From Taenia hydatigena (taxonomy: Eukaryota; Platyhelminthes; Cestoda; Cyclophyllidea; Taeniidae): a stretch of DNA of 64,000 nt. A program made the position numbers and the translations under genes. Where the stretch lies: the NCBI GenBank assembly GCA_036345935.2, contig JADWOT020001794.1:1-64000 (forward strand), in the 5' to 3' direction. Shown piece by piece: positions 1-13,609 of this stretch (position 1 is its first letter; every line of letters starts with the position of its first letter). The notes beneath the pieces are model-generated. The model had not been told where the DNA came from and made no database searches. It was given only the letters and a program-made list of their open reading frames with translations.

Positions 1-3000
1 GTTGCTACATACAAAAATTTGATTTTCTTTCCTCAACGAAGGCATTTTTCTTCGGCTTGAGCATTTTGCCCCTTTGACAATGAAAGCCTCACAGAAGTTA
101 ACAAATGCACCTTTTATGAGGGCTTCAGGATTCATTGCGTTGTGTTTGTGAATGCCTAGCTCAGCGTTTCCCTTTTATGGCTTGTCGAGGTCCTCTCAGA
201 CTCACTTTACTTTGACAGCAAAAGCATGGTTCCGCCAGTGATGTTTCTCCTGTACTACTCGCATTAATCCCAATTTCCTTAATACGCCAAATGCAAATTT
301 CATTTTTGACCTACTTAAAAAACTCCTCTTTTATTTGTTTGCTTATTTGTGGGCATATTTCTCCACAAATATCCTCTGGACTACAGTGGACTCAAGAGGT
401 GATCATTTTTCTACCCAGTAATAAATTTTTAAGTCCCACCAGCTCTTTAGGCTTTGATATTAATACAAAGAAGAGGTTACTGGTTACTGGTGACAATTCT
501 TATGTATTTTTGCCAACAGTCTGGTCCTCTGTTCTAATTTTTCTACGGGATTCCCACTTCGATATTTATCTTACGCTGCAAACACTGACGAACGTCTACT
601 TTGTGCTCTGTCCAAGTGGTAAATATTACTCGTTTTTTGTATGGGTTTGTGAGCTCCCCATCTGGTTAAAATAGACGCCCTTCTTTGACTACACTTCTTT
701 ACTTCTTATTGCACAGGGATTGTCTAAACGACAAAGTTTCAATGCCTCTAGTTAGAATGCGTGGCATTTCTTGCCACGGCAGTGACGTCATTTATCTACC
801 GTGGTGATCTACAGTGTCAGGACCATCACTGACATCGAGCAGCCCATCGCATGATGCAAACAAAAGTAGCTAAGCCTTAGGAATGGGCTCTCAAAATGGC
901 ATCAATCTTAACCTTGTATTCTGCTACATAGTGTTGACTGTAGCGGTCATTTATTGCCACTTTTGTCATCATTTGTCCAAGGATTTAAGCAAGCATTCAA
1001 CTAACTATTTTGTGGAGGAGATTCGCTAAATAAAACTAAGTTTTCCCTGCAGAAGATAAACTTGTGACGAATATATGCGAGAGCTCCCTTAATTAAGGTC
1101 TAGCTTAAATCTTTTTAATGCGGAATTGAAGCAAGTGAATAGTGACTCCTGCTGTTGCTCAAGTACTGCAGGAGAAGACGTGTTTGTACCTTGAAAGAAA
1201 AGATGAAGGGAGTAAATTGCGCTTAAGAAGCGTGGTTATAATCCGATGTCTAGATGTGGTTTCATTCACATCTGGTCAGTGCGGCCATTCTACTGTCTAT
1301 GCACTAACAGTGTATTCAAAATGTTTACGAATGGTGAGAGCCAGAAGGTTCATCACACCTACGGATGCGAAGACCGCTTGTCGTCTCTTGAAGAACGACA
1401 GTCGCATAGTTTGTGTCCTGGCGCCCACGCTGGCCCAGCTCATCGTGCTGTCATTGTGCATTTCCCATCAAATCATGCCACACGGAACACGGGAGAAACC
1501 TTAGACAAGTGACCTCGAGTGGTGCTTGCCGCATGTTCAGGCTCCAAATAAATTGCTTCTCGACTTGGTTCGACGTGAATGACCTTCTGGTAGTCATTTT
1601 GACATCTGGATTGGTGGAAGTATTAGAATGTGCACTAAACATAAACTCAAAGCAAAAATAAGAGACCGGGCATTTGATGGCACGTTAACACTTTCAATTT
1701 TTTAAGCCACGAAACAATTTACAGTGTACGATTCTCGATTTAGCTGTATGAAAAAACGGTGATGTAGCGTTGATGAACCAAGTAGAAGACGATGATTCAG
1801 GCAAACCTCTTGCAATTTTAGTCACGCTGCCATTAGATCGCATGACCGAGTGACTGAACTAATGTGTAATTGGGATGGTATTTATGCATACTTTGACTCA
1901 AATGTAGTTCTAAAATCGAGCGTCTTAGCAAAAGAGCATTGAGCACTGCATAAAACTTGCCATTAGTATATCAGTCACCTTAGTGATAACGGCGTGACCG
2001 AAGGCAACATCAAGCACAACCTAACAAAAGTGAATTTGTTTTTCCAGCGCTCACGTTGCTGTGCTTTTAATTCTGCCTGAGCGACAAAAGGACTACTGTC
2101 TACAACTTTGACATTCTTGTAAGCAGCCTTTGACACCAAGAAGGATCGCGACTTTACCTTCATTTATACCTGGGGCATTGATTGCATTTGAATTACCAAG
2201 TTTCTTGCCACGAATCATACCACCTCAAATGCAATTAGAAAATAACTACACACGTGGCACTTACGGCTGTCTCGGTGGTATCCAGACATCTAACATCAGA
2301 TAGGACTGCCTTAATGTTGGGATGATCAGAGCATGACTTTGGTTTAATATGCAGTTTCTGCTTCGAAATTCCTGGAATGGCTTGCCTCTAGTTGCAGAGT
2401 TCTCCACTTCTGAAAAAGTTTGCTTTGACAGACCATGGATCAAATGTGCAAGCGACCATTCCACAAATTTCTCCTCCCATTTCCCCAAATTTTTACAATC
2501 TGTGCCCTCTTAACTGAGAACGCATTTGACCACGTCAGTCGCCCTTCCAAATATTGCGCTTCTTATGGTAATACAAAAATGACTTTGAATGTTTTATTTG
2601 CAATTTATATTAAATATCGGTTTTCCAAATTGCACGATGTTCACGGCCTCGTCTTCTCATCCAACTCTAAATATCAACAAACAAAAGTAAGGTTAGTGAA
2701 ATAGAAAGACACATTGATATAAGGTTTACTCACGTGGGTGATGCTGCATTTCAATTTCACGAATAAACTTGAGAAAGCAGGAAACCTCGCAAAGGTACGA
2801 ATCCACCTGGGTTGCACCTGGATCGAGTGCTAGTTGATCTGTCACCACTTTACTCGCCTGCTGACCAATCGTCGCTGCAATATTGGCGGACGATTCAGGG
2901 AAAGAGTAAGTATTGCGTTACGATTTTATTTTATCAAGATTCTACAAACAAACTTAAGCAGTTCTAGTGCTTTCGAATAACTACCGGTTAGCACTACGAA
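1..3000. other. Intergenic DNA, no gene recognised
   Basis: Open frames here are short (up to about 127 codons at 291-674) and none shows a family motif, a signal peptide with plausible splice sites, or codon use that sets it apart. I see no tandem repeat. A weak resemblance of 1142-1504 to a histone-fold protein was considered and dropped. Confidence 0.5.
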
Positions 3001-3007
3001 GTCTGTA

Positions 3008-3643
3008 CTGCAACAGTCATCCTGCATGGAACTATCTTTACCTCCAAAGCAGGGTAGAAGCTCAGGCCAACCTCAAGCTGCGACTTTGTTACCCACCTTA
3101 CCAACGCCGAACCCACTCCTATTTGACACGCCGCCAAAGTTACGTCAAGAGCTGCTACAACCACAGGTGCAACAACCATTTCTGACGCAAAGCGCGTATC
3201 AACAACTTCCAGCAAGCGTTTTCTCAATTCCAAATCATCTTCTCCAGCAGCTTGCTGCCAGCATGTCCATGCCTGATTCAAACTTCTTTACACTGCCAAC
3301 CGCAGAACACCCTCAGGTACGCCTGACATTATCTGAAGCACAGGGACAAGGCAAACGCAGGGTTCTCTTTACCCCGTTCCAAAACGGTGGTAATATGATG
3401 TTGAGGCGCAAGCAGAAATTTATCGCGCTGACTGAGTCGCTAAAAATCAGCTTGGTGCTAAAACAGATCAAAAGCAGGATGGTGAAGGCGAGGATATCAA
3501 ATTATTGGCTTCCTATATGAAGAGTCTGCAGGCTGACCTTGGTTGTCTTTCGTTTAGTGGCTGTGATGTTAATGTTTTGCGGTCCTCACGGCATTCTTTG
3601 ATGGCAGCCATTTTGTGCACCTTAATTTTCCAAAATAAATGAA
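3008..3643 (+). pseudogene. Paired-class homeobox gene relic, copy 1
   Basis: From about 3008 to 3400 the plus strand reads as a Gln/Pro/Leu-rich transcription-factor N-terminus (motifs TPNPLLFDTPP, LLQPQVQQP, QQLPA), followed by the basic N-arm of a homeodomain (GKRRVLFTPFQ). Homeodomain helices 1-3 do not follow. The frame degrades near 3390, and a second frame from about 3443 begins AKNQLGAKTDQKQDGEG, which would suit the segment after a homeodomain RRAKN. It ends at TGA 3641-3643, overlapping an AATAAA polyadenylation-type hexamer. The missing core suggests an internal deletion. The same protein sequence appears on the minus strand at 8648-9107, so the two are diverged duplicates. Assignment to the paired class rests mainly on copy 2. 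It is unlikely to encode a working DNA-binding protein. Confidence 0.55.
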
Positions 3644-6600
3644 TAAGCTGATGCCATTTCGAGATATTCTCGTAACAAGCTATGCGTGAAGTTAAAATTT
3701 GCTAGAATGAATTGTTTTGGCCGTGAAAGACCATACAGGTCGACGTCTTTCATGCATGAGCGATGACAACACTTCATTTTAGTAAGTATCCTCTCAATTA
3801 GCCCTTTGCCACGATCTATTCTTCTGCAAGATCGAAGTAAACGCACAGGCGTGCAAACACATTCCTCTGATCATTGCCCGACCACGTCAGCGATCCCACC
3901 CATTAATAGATGGCTACGGGTAGTAATTACAGAACGAGTATTCTAAAAGCATGCTTGAAACGAACGCGATAAGCACAAACAAAGGACTAATAACCGCAAG
4001 AGCCTGTTGCGAAAAGCAGACCTCAGCGCTTACTTGCTTTAGTTCGCCCTACTTAAGGCTACTGCGAGACTTGACTACGCGTGCTCTTCTTCTTGGGAAG
4101 GATGGCACACGTACTGGGAGTCAAATTGGATGCACTTCTGACAGACCTCTTTACATGTGCATTGCTTTGCACTCAAAAGAGCACCGCCTGAATACACTGC
4201 ATGACGGCAATGAGGAAATAACTTTCCCTTCATTAAGAATATTTGCTACTTAGTCCGCCTCAAGACAACTTCACCAACTTATAAGGAAACAGGGCTACCT
4301 GCTCCACCTCTTTTCTCCATTTCATACACGCAAGATAATACTCCATTTTAGAGTAATGGCTGCAGTGCTTAATTTTGACAAGCCCAATAAACTGCACCAA
4401 GTCCTGGCTTTATAGTCAACGTCCCTTTCAATCCTTGGCATTTGCTTACTTGGTGTCTAGCGAATTGTCCTTAGGTCTAACTACGCTGCTTTGCATTGCC
4501 GATTGCGAACAAATCGAGGCAGCGACCGGTGCAACCCACTTCCCCTTTGCACCAGCAGTGTGATTTTGTATTTGCTGCAGTGTCACAGCGGTACAATTAT
4601 TTGTTTAAGTCTTTGTTGATATGGCGTGATTGGATGGGTTATGGATGGACCAGACCATGTGAATTCGCATTGCAGCCACTCCGCGTGTCTTGGTAGCATT
4701 TCTAATTACTAGGATCCGCTGCACAGTCATATCTTACACAGTGATGGTAGCATTACCTAAGGCGCAGAAATCTTTCACTTATTTCATTCATCTTCACCGC
4801 ATTTCCTCCTTATAACGAACCGGAGGGCACATCGAGTAAATTTACTACCCTGCGATAGAAGCACACAACTTGGATTGATACCTCCTTAAAATCACTGTTC
4901 ATGCCTATAATGTTTTGTGAGACGAGATGGAAAGATGATGCCGTTTAAATGGGGGCTAAAAGCATTCTTCATACCAGCTCTTTGATGCAATCGCGGAGAG
5001 CCGATATGGAATAAAGGACTGGTAATGCTACACCTTGATGTTAAACGCTGACCTTCGTGAGCAAAAGCACTTATTAATCGTCAGTGATAATGCAAATAAA
5101 TCAAAGAAAGTCAACACACTTGCATGCTTCCTGCAAGGACTGCCCCAAATCACTGTCCTGCTGACGGCACAAATGCCATCTTTAGCTGACATTGTGGTAG
5201 CTCTTATTCCACACTCTCCAAAGACTTCCGTCATAGCTCTGGCGAAGCGCTTCCAACTTCACTTGTAACATTTGTCAGTCGGGTTAGCCCTTGCCTTGGT
5301 GACAATAGCCGTGGCATTAACATGTGCATGTGTTTGCGGCTCCGCCATCCTGTAACATGCAGAATCGAACAACTCCGAGTTCATAGCACATTAGACAGTG
5401 CCGTGCGAATCACAGCAAAAAATACAGCACCTCTGGAGCAACAAAAAACAGAGTACGTTTAAACTCACCTGATCGGTGAATTCGAAGTCGGGTTTGCTGA
5501 TGATATGCGTGAGAAAGTACCTCCATAACTTGTTAAACATGGAGCGCAGCGCGTGTCCCTCCATGTGTGATGACTTCGAAATGTTAGAGGATTAGCTGTG
5601 TAATCAAAAAGAAGACACGTCAATTCAAAGCCCACTCAATTAGCATAAAATCTAACACACATCGAATGATAAGAATGCGAAACAAATAGTACTTCAGAGT
5701 ACGCGACAATCGCTGTTAAGCTGTATCCCTTTCCTCCTAATCCCTTTCATAATTTTGGTGACAACTAGTTAGAAGGTGGACTGAGGGACCCAACACATGA
5801 GGCCGTCCTTATTGCCATACACAACGCAATAACAAGGTAACGCTAATGCTAACGCATTCGCGCTTTTTGAATGTCAATCGCTGAGATGGAGTTTGTGTTA
5901 GCTATGGCCGCCTCAAATCTAGAAATTGGACAGTCTTACAGCATTGCCCACGACGATCGCCTAATCAGCTATCAATGTTGACCCGGTAACAACTCTGATG
6001 AACTCTGTTGACACCCAATCAAATGCTGATCTTAGGTCCTTTCGGAGCATTTGACCACTTTGCTTTGGTCGCTTAACTGTCTCTACTCCACCGTTCACAA
6101 CGATTATTTCTACACATGAAATTCTCACTCAGGCAATGAAATGGATTTCATAAAGCAGTCCCTTTGTATGTACCAGTGTACGCTAAAATTGGTGAATGAA
6201 AATTCGCCTTGTGTGTATGTGGACAGAATTTGATGGTTTTACCTACTTTGTGGTCATTATCTCATTACCTCCTCACGGCTGTCATTCACAGATATGTTTG
6301 TGATGTGCAGATTTAATAATCTCCCTATCTATGCTTGCATACTAAAATGCATATTAGTAAGCATAGCACTACAAACAAAGGCGTCACAAAGGTAAAACTA
6401 AAGGAAGGAAGAACTAATACTGCCGCAGATTCAATTTCTCACTCGATCCTCCCTGAGGTCCTCGCTTGACAAATCGTCAATCTGTCGACCAGTACCAATT
6501 ATGAAGGCTAATCTGTGGACAAGGAACTAGGCACTGACGTGATTGCTACTCAGCACACAGCAAACTTTATTAGCGACAGCATCGGTCATACCTGACGTCG

Positions 6601-7160
6601 AGCAACTCACCTCAATCACTCTGGTCCAGGCAAACTTTGCGTACTGTCGAGGAGTCGGTTCACATGAAATGAACCAATAGAAAGCTGGATATGATTTGGT
6701 TGGTTCACATAAAACTCCTCAGCAGTAAACAGGCTTCTGAGACCTCTTTAGAGGCGCAAGAATGAGGCTACAGTGCTGAAAAATAACAGACTTGAGAAGT
6801 TTAATTTACCAAAGTGAGGTGGCAAGCTCACTACAATACAGACGTGGACACTAAAGAGCTTCTACTTGTAAAATGATTATGCAAAGCTCTATGCTCTCCG
6901 AGAGAATCACATGCTCGTGCCAATCACTGAAGCGGAGGTGTAATCACCATTTCTCGACAATGCCACGAAGCTTTCGATCCAGAAGGGTGCGGAATTTGTG
7001 CTGCGATGTCGATAATGAGTCACATCGGAGGACTAATGATCACGACGGAGCCAATGGTGCCGATTAGGATCATGACACGCTTTAAAGTTGTGCCAGGTAG
7101 AGTTCAGATAACAGCACTGCACCGTTGAAGAGGTCGAAGCTAAACCTCTTCTTATCTGCG
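3644..7160. other. Intergenic DNA, no gene recognised
   Basis: This AT-rich interval has no open frame above about 100 codons and no motif I recognise. It separates the homeobox relic from the kinase relic. I see no clear repeats at this resolution. Confidence 0.5.
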
Positions 7161-7166
7161 AAGACT

Positions 7167-7955
7167 CTAATTAAAGGGATGGTTAGGTGGTTCCAAATTA
7201 AAAGCCACCACTTTCTTCCAATTATCGTCTTTAAAGAACTCAAGTCGCTTCACACCATCAAAGTTCAGGCGCTCCTTGTGATCGTGAGTGAGACAAGCTT
7301 CGAAGAATTTGCGTAGAGGATTGCACAAATTTGGCGAACTGCCTGCCATGAACCCGCGTGTGCGTAGCCAATCGCGCGCATTGGTATGCCTAAGGTCCGC
7401 TCTCGTCGTGATGGCTAACAGCCTTGATCTTGTGTGTCACGAAGAATAGTGCTCCAGTGAAGTCTGTCTTATTGGGAGACCCCGACTTTCGGGACACGTA
7501 GCATGAGCGACCGAAGATTGCAAATAAAATGTGTTCTACATCAGCAATAAGCACGTTGGGCTTGACGTCTAAGTGGACGATGCGAATAGCGCGAAGGTGC
7601 TCTAGATCACAAATGAACTCACAGCCATAAAATCGCGCTTCAATTCCACTGTGGTCACCAACACTTGAGACGAGATTCCGCAGCTCGAATCCGCTTCCTT
7701 TGCACAGCACAAAGGCCTAAGTTAGACGAATTCGACGGCTTTTAATTGGAGTGAGTAGAAATGGCGATTGCTCCTCCTGTCTGGCGCGTCTCGCTAGAAT
7801 GTGGTGCTCTCAAAGGGCACACCTAACATCAGAGCTGTTTTGCAAGCAAAACCTCTTCAATGAACAGGCCATGGTCGTAGCGGTCTCGTCACATCTTCTT
7901 GTGTGGACACCTCATAGACAAAGGCATAGGAACCACTGGAAATAAATTCCACCAC
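7167..7955 (-). pseudogene. AGC-family protein kinase relic
   Basis: The minus strand carries kinase subdomains in the correct order but in shifting frames. Near 7945 is a glycine-loop-like SSGSYAFVYEV just after an acceptor-like TTTCCAG. Next come LFIEEVLLAKQL and then, across stops, SPFLL...AFVLCKGSGFELRNLV. The 7710-7390 frame holds ARFYGCEFICDLEHL and the catalytic loop IVHLDVKPNVL. The 7400-7167 frame holds ARDWLRTRGFMAG (DWW-region), FFEACLTHDHKERLNFDG and FFKDDNWKKVVAFNLEPP, the C-terminal pattern of AGC kinases. Key residues are damaged: HRD is HLD, and DFG appears as IFG, so the metal-binding Asp is lost. At least two frameshifts and several stops are present. The order FF-W-K-PP recalls GRK or RSK-type AGC kinases, but the subfamily is not settled. 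Confidence 0.65.
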
Positions 7956-7959
7956 ATAA

Positions 7960-8645
7960 ATCTATCCAGCATCCATGCCTTGCATTTACTCAAAGCTGAC
8001 TCGTTTGTCTATCGATTGACCTCAGAGGCTAGCACAGTTGCTAAAAGCACATTTGCCTAGGCTAATCGAATCAGATCCCACTTTTATTGTTTCGTCTCAT
8101 TTGATACTCATCCACGATGCCGGTCCAACATCGGAGGTGCCATAACTAATGTGAGTCGTTTAACATCATGCATGTTTGATTTGAACGGCACTTTGAAATA
8201 GGCAGTAAATGGAGGTCAAATATTAAAAGTATGCAACATTTGTTGCACTGAGGCCAGTTTGTCTTCCTCTTCGTTGTATAAGCAGACAATTCGATCTTGT
8301 TTTGTCTATTTTAGCGGCAAGCTAATTTTCGGGCAACTCCGACATCACTCTAAGTTGCTGCTTGTGCCTTGATAGTTTATCAACGCCTTTTCCTCTCAGT
8401 AGTATTAGAGTCTTCATTGAGGCAGCTGTCCCAGGAGTCGGTTGATGGGACACGAATCTTTGGCTGTTGCAGACGCCTCATTGCCAGAAATTTTTCCACC
8501 GGCTTCCTTTGTAATGTAGCGTTCATTCTAGGACTATGTCTTAACCTATCAGGAAAGTCAAAAGTGTGACGAGTTTAGACCACTTAATCGCTACACACTA
8601 ATAACTGTCTTTAAACAGTTAATTTAACACCTTGATTCTCGACTA
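7960..8645. other. Intergenic DNA between kinase and homeobox relics
   Basis: No gene is seen. The open frame at 8369-8569 has no recognisable motif. If the homeobox relic on the minus strand were ever a gene, this stretch would lie in the intron following its retained splice donor. Confidence 0.4.
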
Positions 8646-8647
8646 AC

Positions 8648-9107
8648 CTGAGTCCCGACGGGTTGATGCGACGCGCCAGTTCCTTGCAGCTATTCAATTT
8701 GAGGTAGTTTTTCTCGTTAAAGTACTTTAGTATCTCACCAATTTGGTACGAGGTGAAAAGAATCCTACGTCTGCCTTGTTTTTGTGTCTCTAATACTGTC
8801 TGGCGTACCTGAGGTTGTTCTGCAGTTAATGTTGTAGTGAAGCTTGCTGAACCATGCATGGATACGGTGGCAGCAAGTTGCTAGAGAAGAAGGTAATTTG
8901 GATTTGAGAAGACGTTTGCCGGAAGTTGTTGGCACGTGCTTGGCGACAAGGACGTTGGCTGCACCTGTGGTTGTAGCAGTTGCTGATGTAAATTTGATGA
9001 AGTGTCGAATAGGAATGGGTTCGGCGTCGGAAAGATCGGCAATGTATTAACAGATTGAGGTTAGTCTGAGCTTCCATCTTGCTTTGGAAGTAAAGAAAAA
9101 TTGATGT
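8648..9107 (-). pseudogene. Paired-class homeobox gene relic, copy 2
   Basis: Read on the minus strand, this matches copy 1 through TPNPFLFDTSS, LLQPQVQP, QQLPANVFSNP, TAEQPQVRQT and the homeodomain N-arm GRRRILFTSYQ. Unlike copy 1 it continues through helices 1 and 2 (IGEILKYFNEKNYL, CKELARRINPSGLR) and then meets a splice donor GTTAGT at 8647-8642. A break between homeodomain residues 46 and 47 is the classic intron position of paired-class homeobox genes. In-frame stops lie in the N-terminal part, one after GSSD and one between NYLLL and QLAA, so the copy is broken even though the homeodomain exon end is intact. I found no downstream exon with WFQNRR. Confidence 0.6.
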
Positions 9108-9109
9108 AG

Positions 9110-12100
9110 GATATCTGTTGCAGCACAGGCCTTAAAGTTTGTCTTTCTTCGGATACAACTGGGAATTCCGTATTTAGCGCACCTGTAAAAACAAAATGTC
9201 TGGAATAAAAACATGTGCGTCTGCATGTAGCTAAATGTTATTTCCACATTCATTTAAGTCAATAGCTTATTCATTATCGAGTGTGCAGCTTTGAGTATGC
9301 AATTGGGTCATTTTTGACCCCAACCCTACTGGCTGGCTCGACTGGGTGTGAATGCGTGGTCGATTAGACGGCTTCGCGATGGTCGGAAATAGCAATGACA
9401 CTGAAGAGAAGCTTTGTACGAAAGCTTTTCAATGCCAACCCTGACCGATGTGCAAATAAAAATCTAATGTGGAGATTCTTCTACTGTAGGCGCGTCAGGT
9501 ATCCCACTGTGGCTGCCGAAAAGTACAGCTGCAAGGGACAACAAATGAGTCCAGCTTCAACTCATGATGATCGATGGACGGACTGCGGTTGCAAAAGGAC
9601 AAAAGCTTGTGGTAAAAGGTATGCAAACAAGGAGGCGTAAAAGAGTGATAAGGTAATTTGATAAACAATTCCCTTGTCTTGCAGCGTTGCCAGATGTTGG
9701 AGCTGTTTAGGGTCCAGAGGGTCCACAGGCTTTATCACTGTAAAGTTGAACATGATGAACTTGTGACTACACAATTCTGCGCCGTATTCATAGGCTATGA
9801 GAGCCGATGAAATCTACTTTTACGGATCAGAGCAACAAGACACGAGAGTCTTAATTGTGTTGAAACAAATGCTTGCAACTACGTCATGCCATGCTTATTC
9901 GTTAGACGCGAGTGACCCATAGTGGATGGCAACTAATCGCCGTGCAACTCAAATTTATGTCAGCAAAGCGATATTGGAGTCATGGGAACGGCAATAAAGA
10001 CTCTACTTCTTCAGGCGATCGCTTTTAACTGTTTTTGAAGAAAACACTAGCATTTACGAGAAAATCGCGGAAATGAATGGAATCAGCAAAAAAAGTATTA
10101 CCACAAGGGAGACGTAGTCAACCGAATAAAAGGAATAGTTAACCGCCGCCTTTCAACCACCCTCCTCCCAATTACTTAAGGCGCTGTTTAAGCAAAATCT
10201 TGCAAAGCGTTAAGCCTAGGCAGATAATAAAGCGTATGAAAAATAAAGAGAGGAGAACAATTAAATCGTTAATCATTCCAACAATAATGAATGAGCTTTT
10301 CATGCTAATAAAAGGAGTAATTTATGCTTACCAACAGAAGAATGAAAACGATGGCAGGGTGGAAAGAAGCAATAACTCAGAGCTCATTTGTAAAGACACT
10401 ACGCGTCAAGCGCTCGACGATGTGTCTCATGCCTATTATGATGGACACAGTCCGACACAATGATCGCAATAAGCACTCGTGTGACGGACACAAGGCCAAT
10501 AAGTGTCACGACACTAGGGTGGAAACTGCACCACACCGCTCAATATCAAGCGCCGCATTAAAAAAAGGAACGCGATAAATGCTCTATATCGTCAAGTGCC
10601 GGCTTGCAGGGTTAGGGACCCGCGTATACCAAGCACTTGCCTCTATACCTTAAGCGTGTCTATGCCAGTGATACCCCTCCTCCTCCTGCGCTATCTAGTG
10701 CACATGCAGCTCCATTACATCAGACGCCCACGACAGCGCTCAGTCAATCAACATTATGTGTAATGGATCAGCCAATATGTGCGTGTGCTTCAAACGGTAA
10801 AACCACAAGTAACGTGCGTAAATAAGACAGCTGGGTATGGCAATGCATTCCATTCCTTTCCACTATGACCAACTTTTATCCTAATCGTTGTTGGCAGCAA
10901 AGTGATCAAAATGAAGCGGTGCTCTCCTAAAACACGAGTGACGAGGGCGTCAGGGTGTTACTTTAGCATCTTCGACAGTCAAATGTTCCGATGAAGATGA
11001 AGCGATTCCAACACAACCACTCACATCAAGCAGGACTGCACAAGTGTTCAAGCGCCGCATCTCATGCAGCTGAGGTAAAGCTGATAAAGATAACTGGGTG
11101 GGTAGGTTCATCTTCGCCTGCCTATCCATCCACACATCCACCAGTCAAATAACCAAATTAACAGGTAAGTGAAAAGATTGCAAATAAAGAAATAGATGAA
11201 GCTTGATGCTTGCCAGTGCACATTTGTCTGTCTCGGGAGATGTCCACTAATTACTGGTCGTCATAAATATTAGCCTAGCTGATCCGAGAGAGACGTTAAA
11301 TCTGTCTCCATGACCCATCAGTTAGCTGTTTGCCGCAGGGTGAAAACAGCTAAAGCCAAAGCTACTTACTACTACGACTAAGGTGAGGGCGGAGAAGACC
11401 ACACCAAACTGTTACATTGCTACTGCAGGAGGAGCGAACAAATTGAGGTTATTAGTGGATTGCTTTCCAACTTATCACCGTGACAATACGTTCCAAACGA
11501 ACACTTTAATCATAAGTAAGTGGATGGCAGGCATCCCAGGATACTTCTTTGACAATAATAAATGTGCACAGTTCGGTGGTTTGCAAAAGAAGCGCTGAAC
11601 AATCAAAAGCGCGTTCTATCTCGTGCCTTTTTGCTCGTTTACAAGACAGTCCTATTAAGAAGGAACCCACAGAGTTGCTTGACATTCAGCAAAATTTGAG
11701 CGAGCGTAAAAATAAACATTAAATTACGAGATGATCCTCCTCAACTCCGCAAAACAATGAGAAGTAAAGCAGTAGCAAGCTTCCTAACCACGAGTAGACT
11801 AATTAGAATATGTCAACTTGACACAACTGTGCGAAGTGCCATGCTGACGTTCGAGTTAGTAAATAAGAACACTTATTTGGAGGTGATAGTCGCAGTCCAT
11901 TGTAAATGCCTTTACGTGCAATGGCTCAAATCACCGTATGTTGCCCACAAGCATCAAGTACACTCAATCTAGTCACCACGAATCTGGCATGGTTTGCGAC
12001 GAATGCAAACAACTTGTCTTGATTAAAATTCTTAAAACACACATGCATAATCATTAAAACTCAATTAACAACCTTTCTTAATCGGGTTGGAATGACATTA

Positions 12101-13600
12101 CGGGCAATGGACAAACATATGCCATCCACTCTTCTAAACGGAAGACAAAAACATGATGCGCAAGATAGACGAAGTCAGCCAGCAGCACGATCAGATGTCA
12201 ATGAGTACAAAAGCTAGTACTAACAATATTTAAAATATACAAGTGGCGGGTGAAAGCACCTAAACAACTGATGACAGCAAACGAATGGAACGCGTGGAAA
12301 ATAAGGAAATAAAAAGGGACATAGTTATTCCTAAACCAGCGCTGGATTCTCATAGAACAGATAGCGACTATGGCCGATGGAAAACTACATCTCACGCTCA
12401 GGCGTCACACCTCATCAAAGTGCAAAAACGACAAATAGCGTGCATAAATAGGGCTTATCACATGCATATGATGTTAATTCTACGCACCTATAAATTGGCG
12501 AGTCTCTTCCTCTACACATCCACAATAATCACAGTGACGTAGCTTTCTCTGCCTACCATGTCACAAAGCAGGAGCTACGGCACGTCACACAGCCTCAACG
12601 AAGCACCTGTTCTTTGTAGAGTGGGAAGAAAAACTGCCAATATGCCGTTTCTTTTGTTTATTCATCCCCATTTTAAGGGATAAAATCCGGTGTCTACATC
12701 CACCTATCACCAGCGTTACCAAATATTTCATTCAAGAAGCGACCGAGATTTAAAGAAACCATGCCAATCGAGGCGGCGGATTAATACGCTGCGCGGACGA
12801 TAGAGTAGGCTGCACGTTGACGCCTCAGTCGAAGCAGTCTTTACCGACTTGGCTTAGGTCTGTTCCTGTCACGTTTACTGAAGTTACAGTAGACGACATT
12901 CGGTTCGTCAGTGGATAAAAAGAGAAGACACAGCAGCTGTATCTGCGTCCAACGAGCACGGCAAATTCTACCGACAGGACTACTATAGCAATTCGGAAAA
13001 TGCGGCTGTCATATTGTATTTGTAAATAGACTTCGAGAAGAGGGTACACAACGAATTCACTGAGGCACAGCGCAGATTAAGCCAACTTCTAGACTAAAAT
13101 GGAGAGCCCAAGAGCAGGTAAACTCCAAATTCAGCATTTTTACTAATCTCTTGGCGTTTACTAGATACATCATCACAGGCAAGTACATTATTGTCATCCT
13201 TAGGGTTCGGTTAATCATCAGTAAGGTCATCTGAAGCCTAAAATAGAGCAGCTTCCCTCATTCTTAAACAAGCAGAGCTTACCCAACTGAAATGCGTCCG
13301 CAATCAAAGCAAGCAACGCGTCCGCCATATTGGCAGGCGGCATACTAAACACGGTCGATGACCTTAAAACTGCCAAACTAGAACAACCACTGTCGAGTAA
13401 TTACCTTTTAATTTTAAAAGTTCATTAAAAGTTTACGAAACACAGCTGAATTTAGGTTATGAAATACTGCTGAAATTGATCTATGCGATAGCATTAAACC
13501 AAATATAGTTTGCCTTTGAAAACAGGTTACTTAAAACTGTTATGCAATTATAAGAAGTAACATGCTATTATAGAAACATTATGCACCATTTTAATCCTAC
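9110..13600. other. Intergenic DNA, no gene recognised
   Basis: Only short frames with no motifs, such as 9395-9640 and 10200-10578. Several A-rich and T-rich runs occur, but no tandem array or recognisable transposon ORF. Confidence 0.5.
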
Positions 13601-13609
13601 TACTTACGT

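Noticed and set aside
1142..1504. Possible histone-fold or TAF9-like protein
   Set aside because: Only a short stretch around RRFITPTDAKTACRLL looked suggestive; the rest does not align and the frame overlaps two other open frames.
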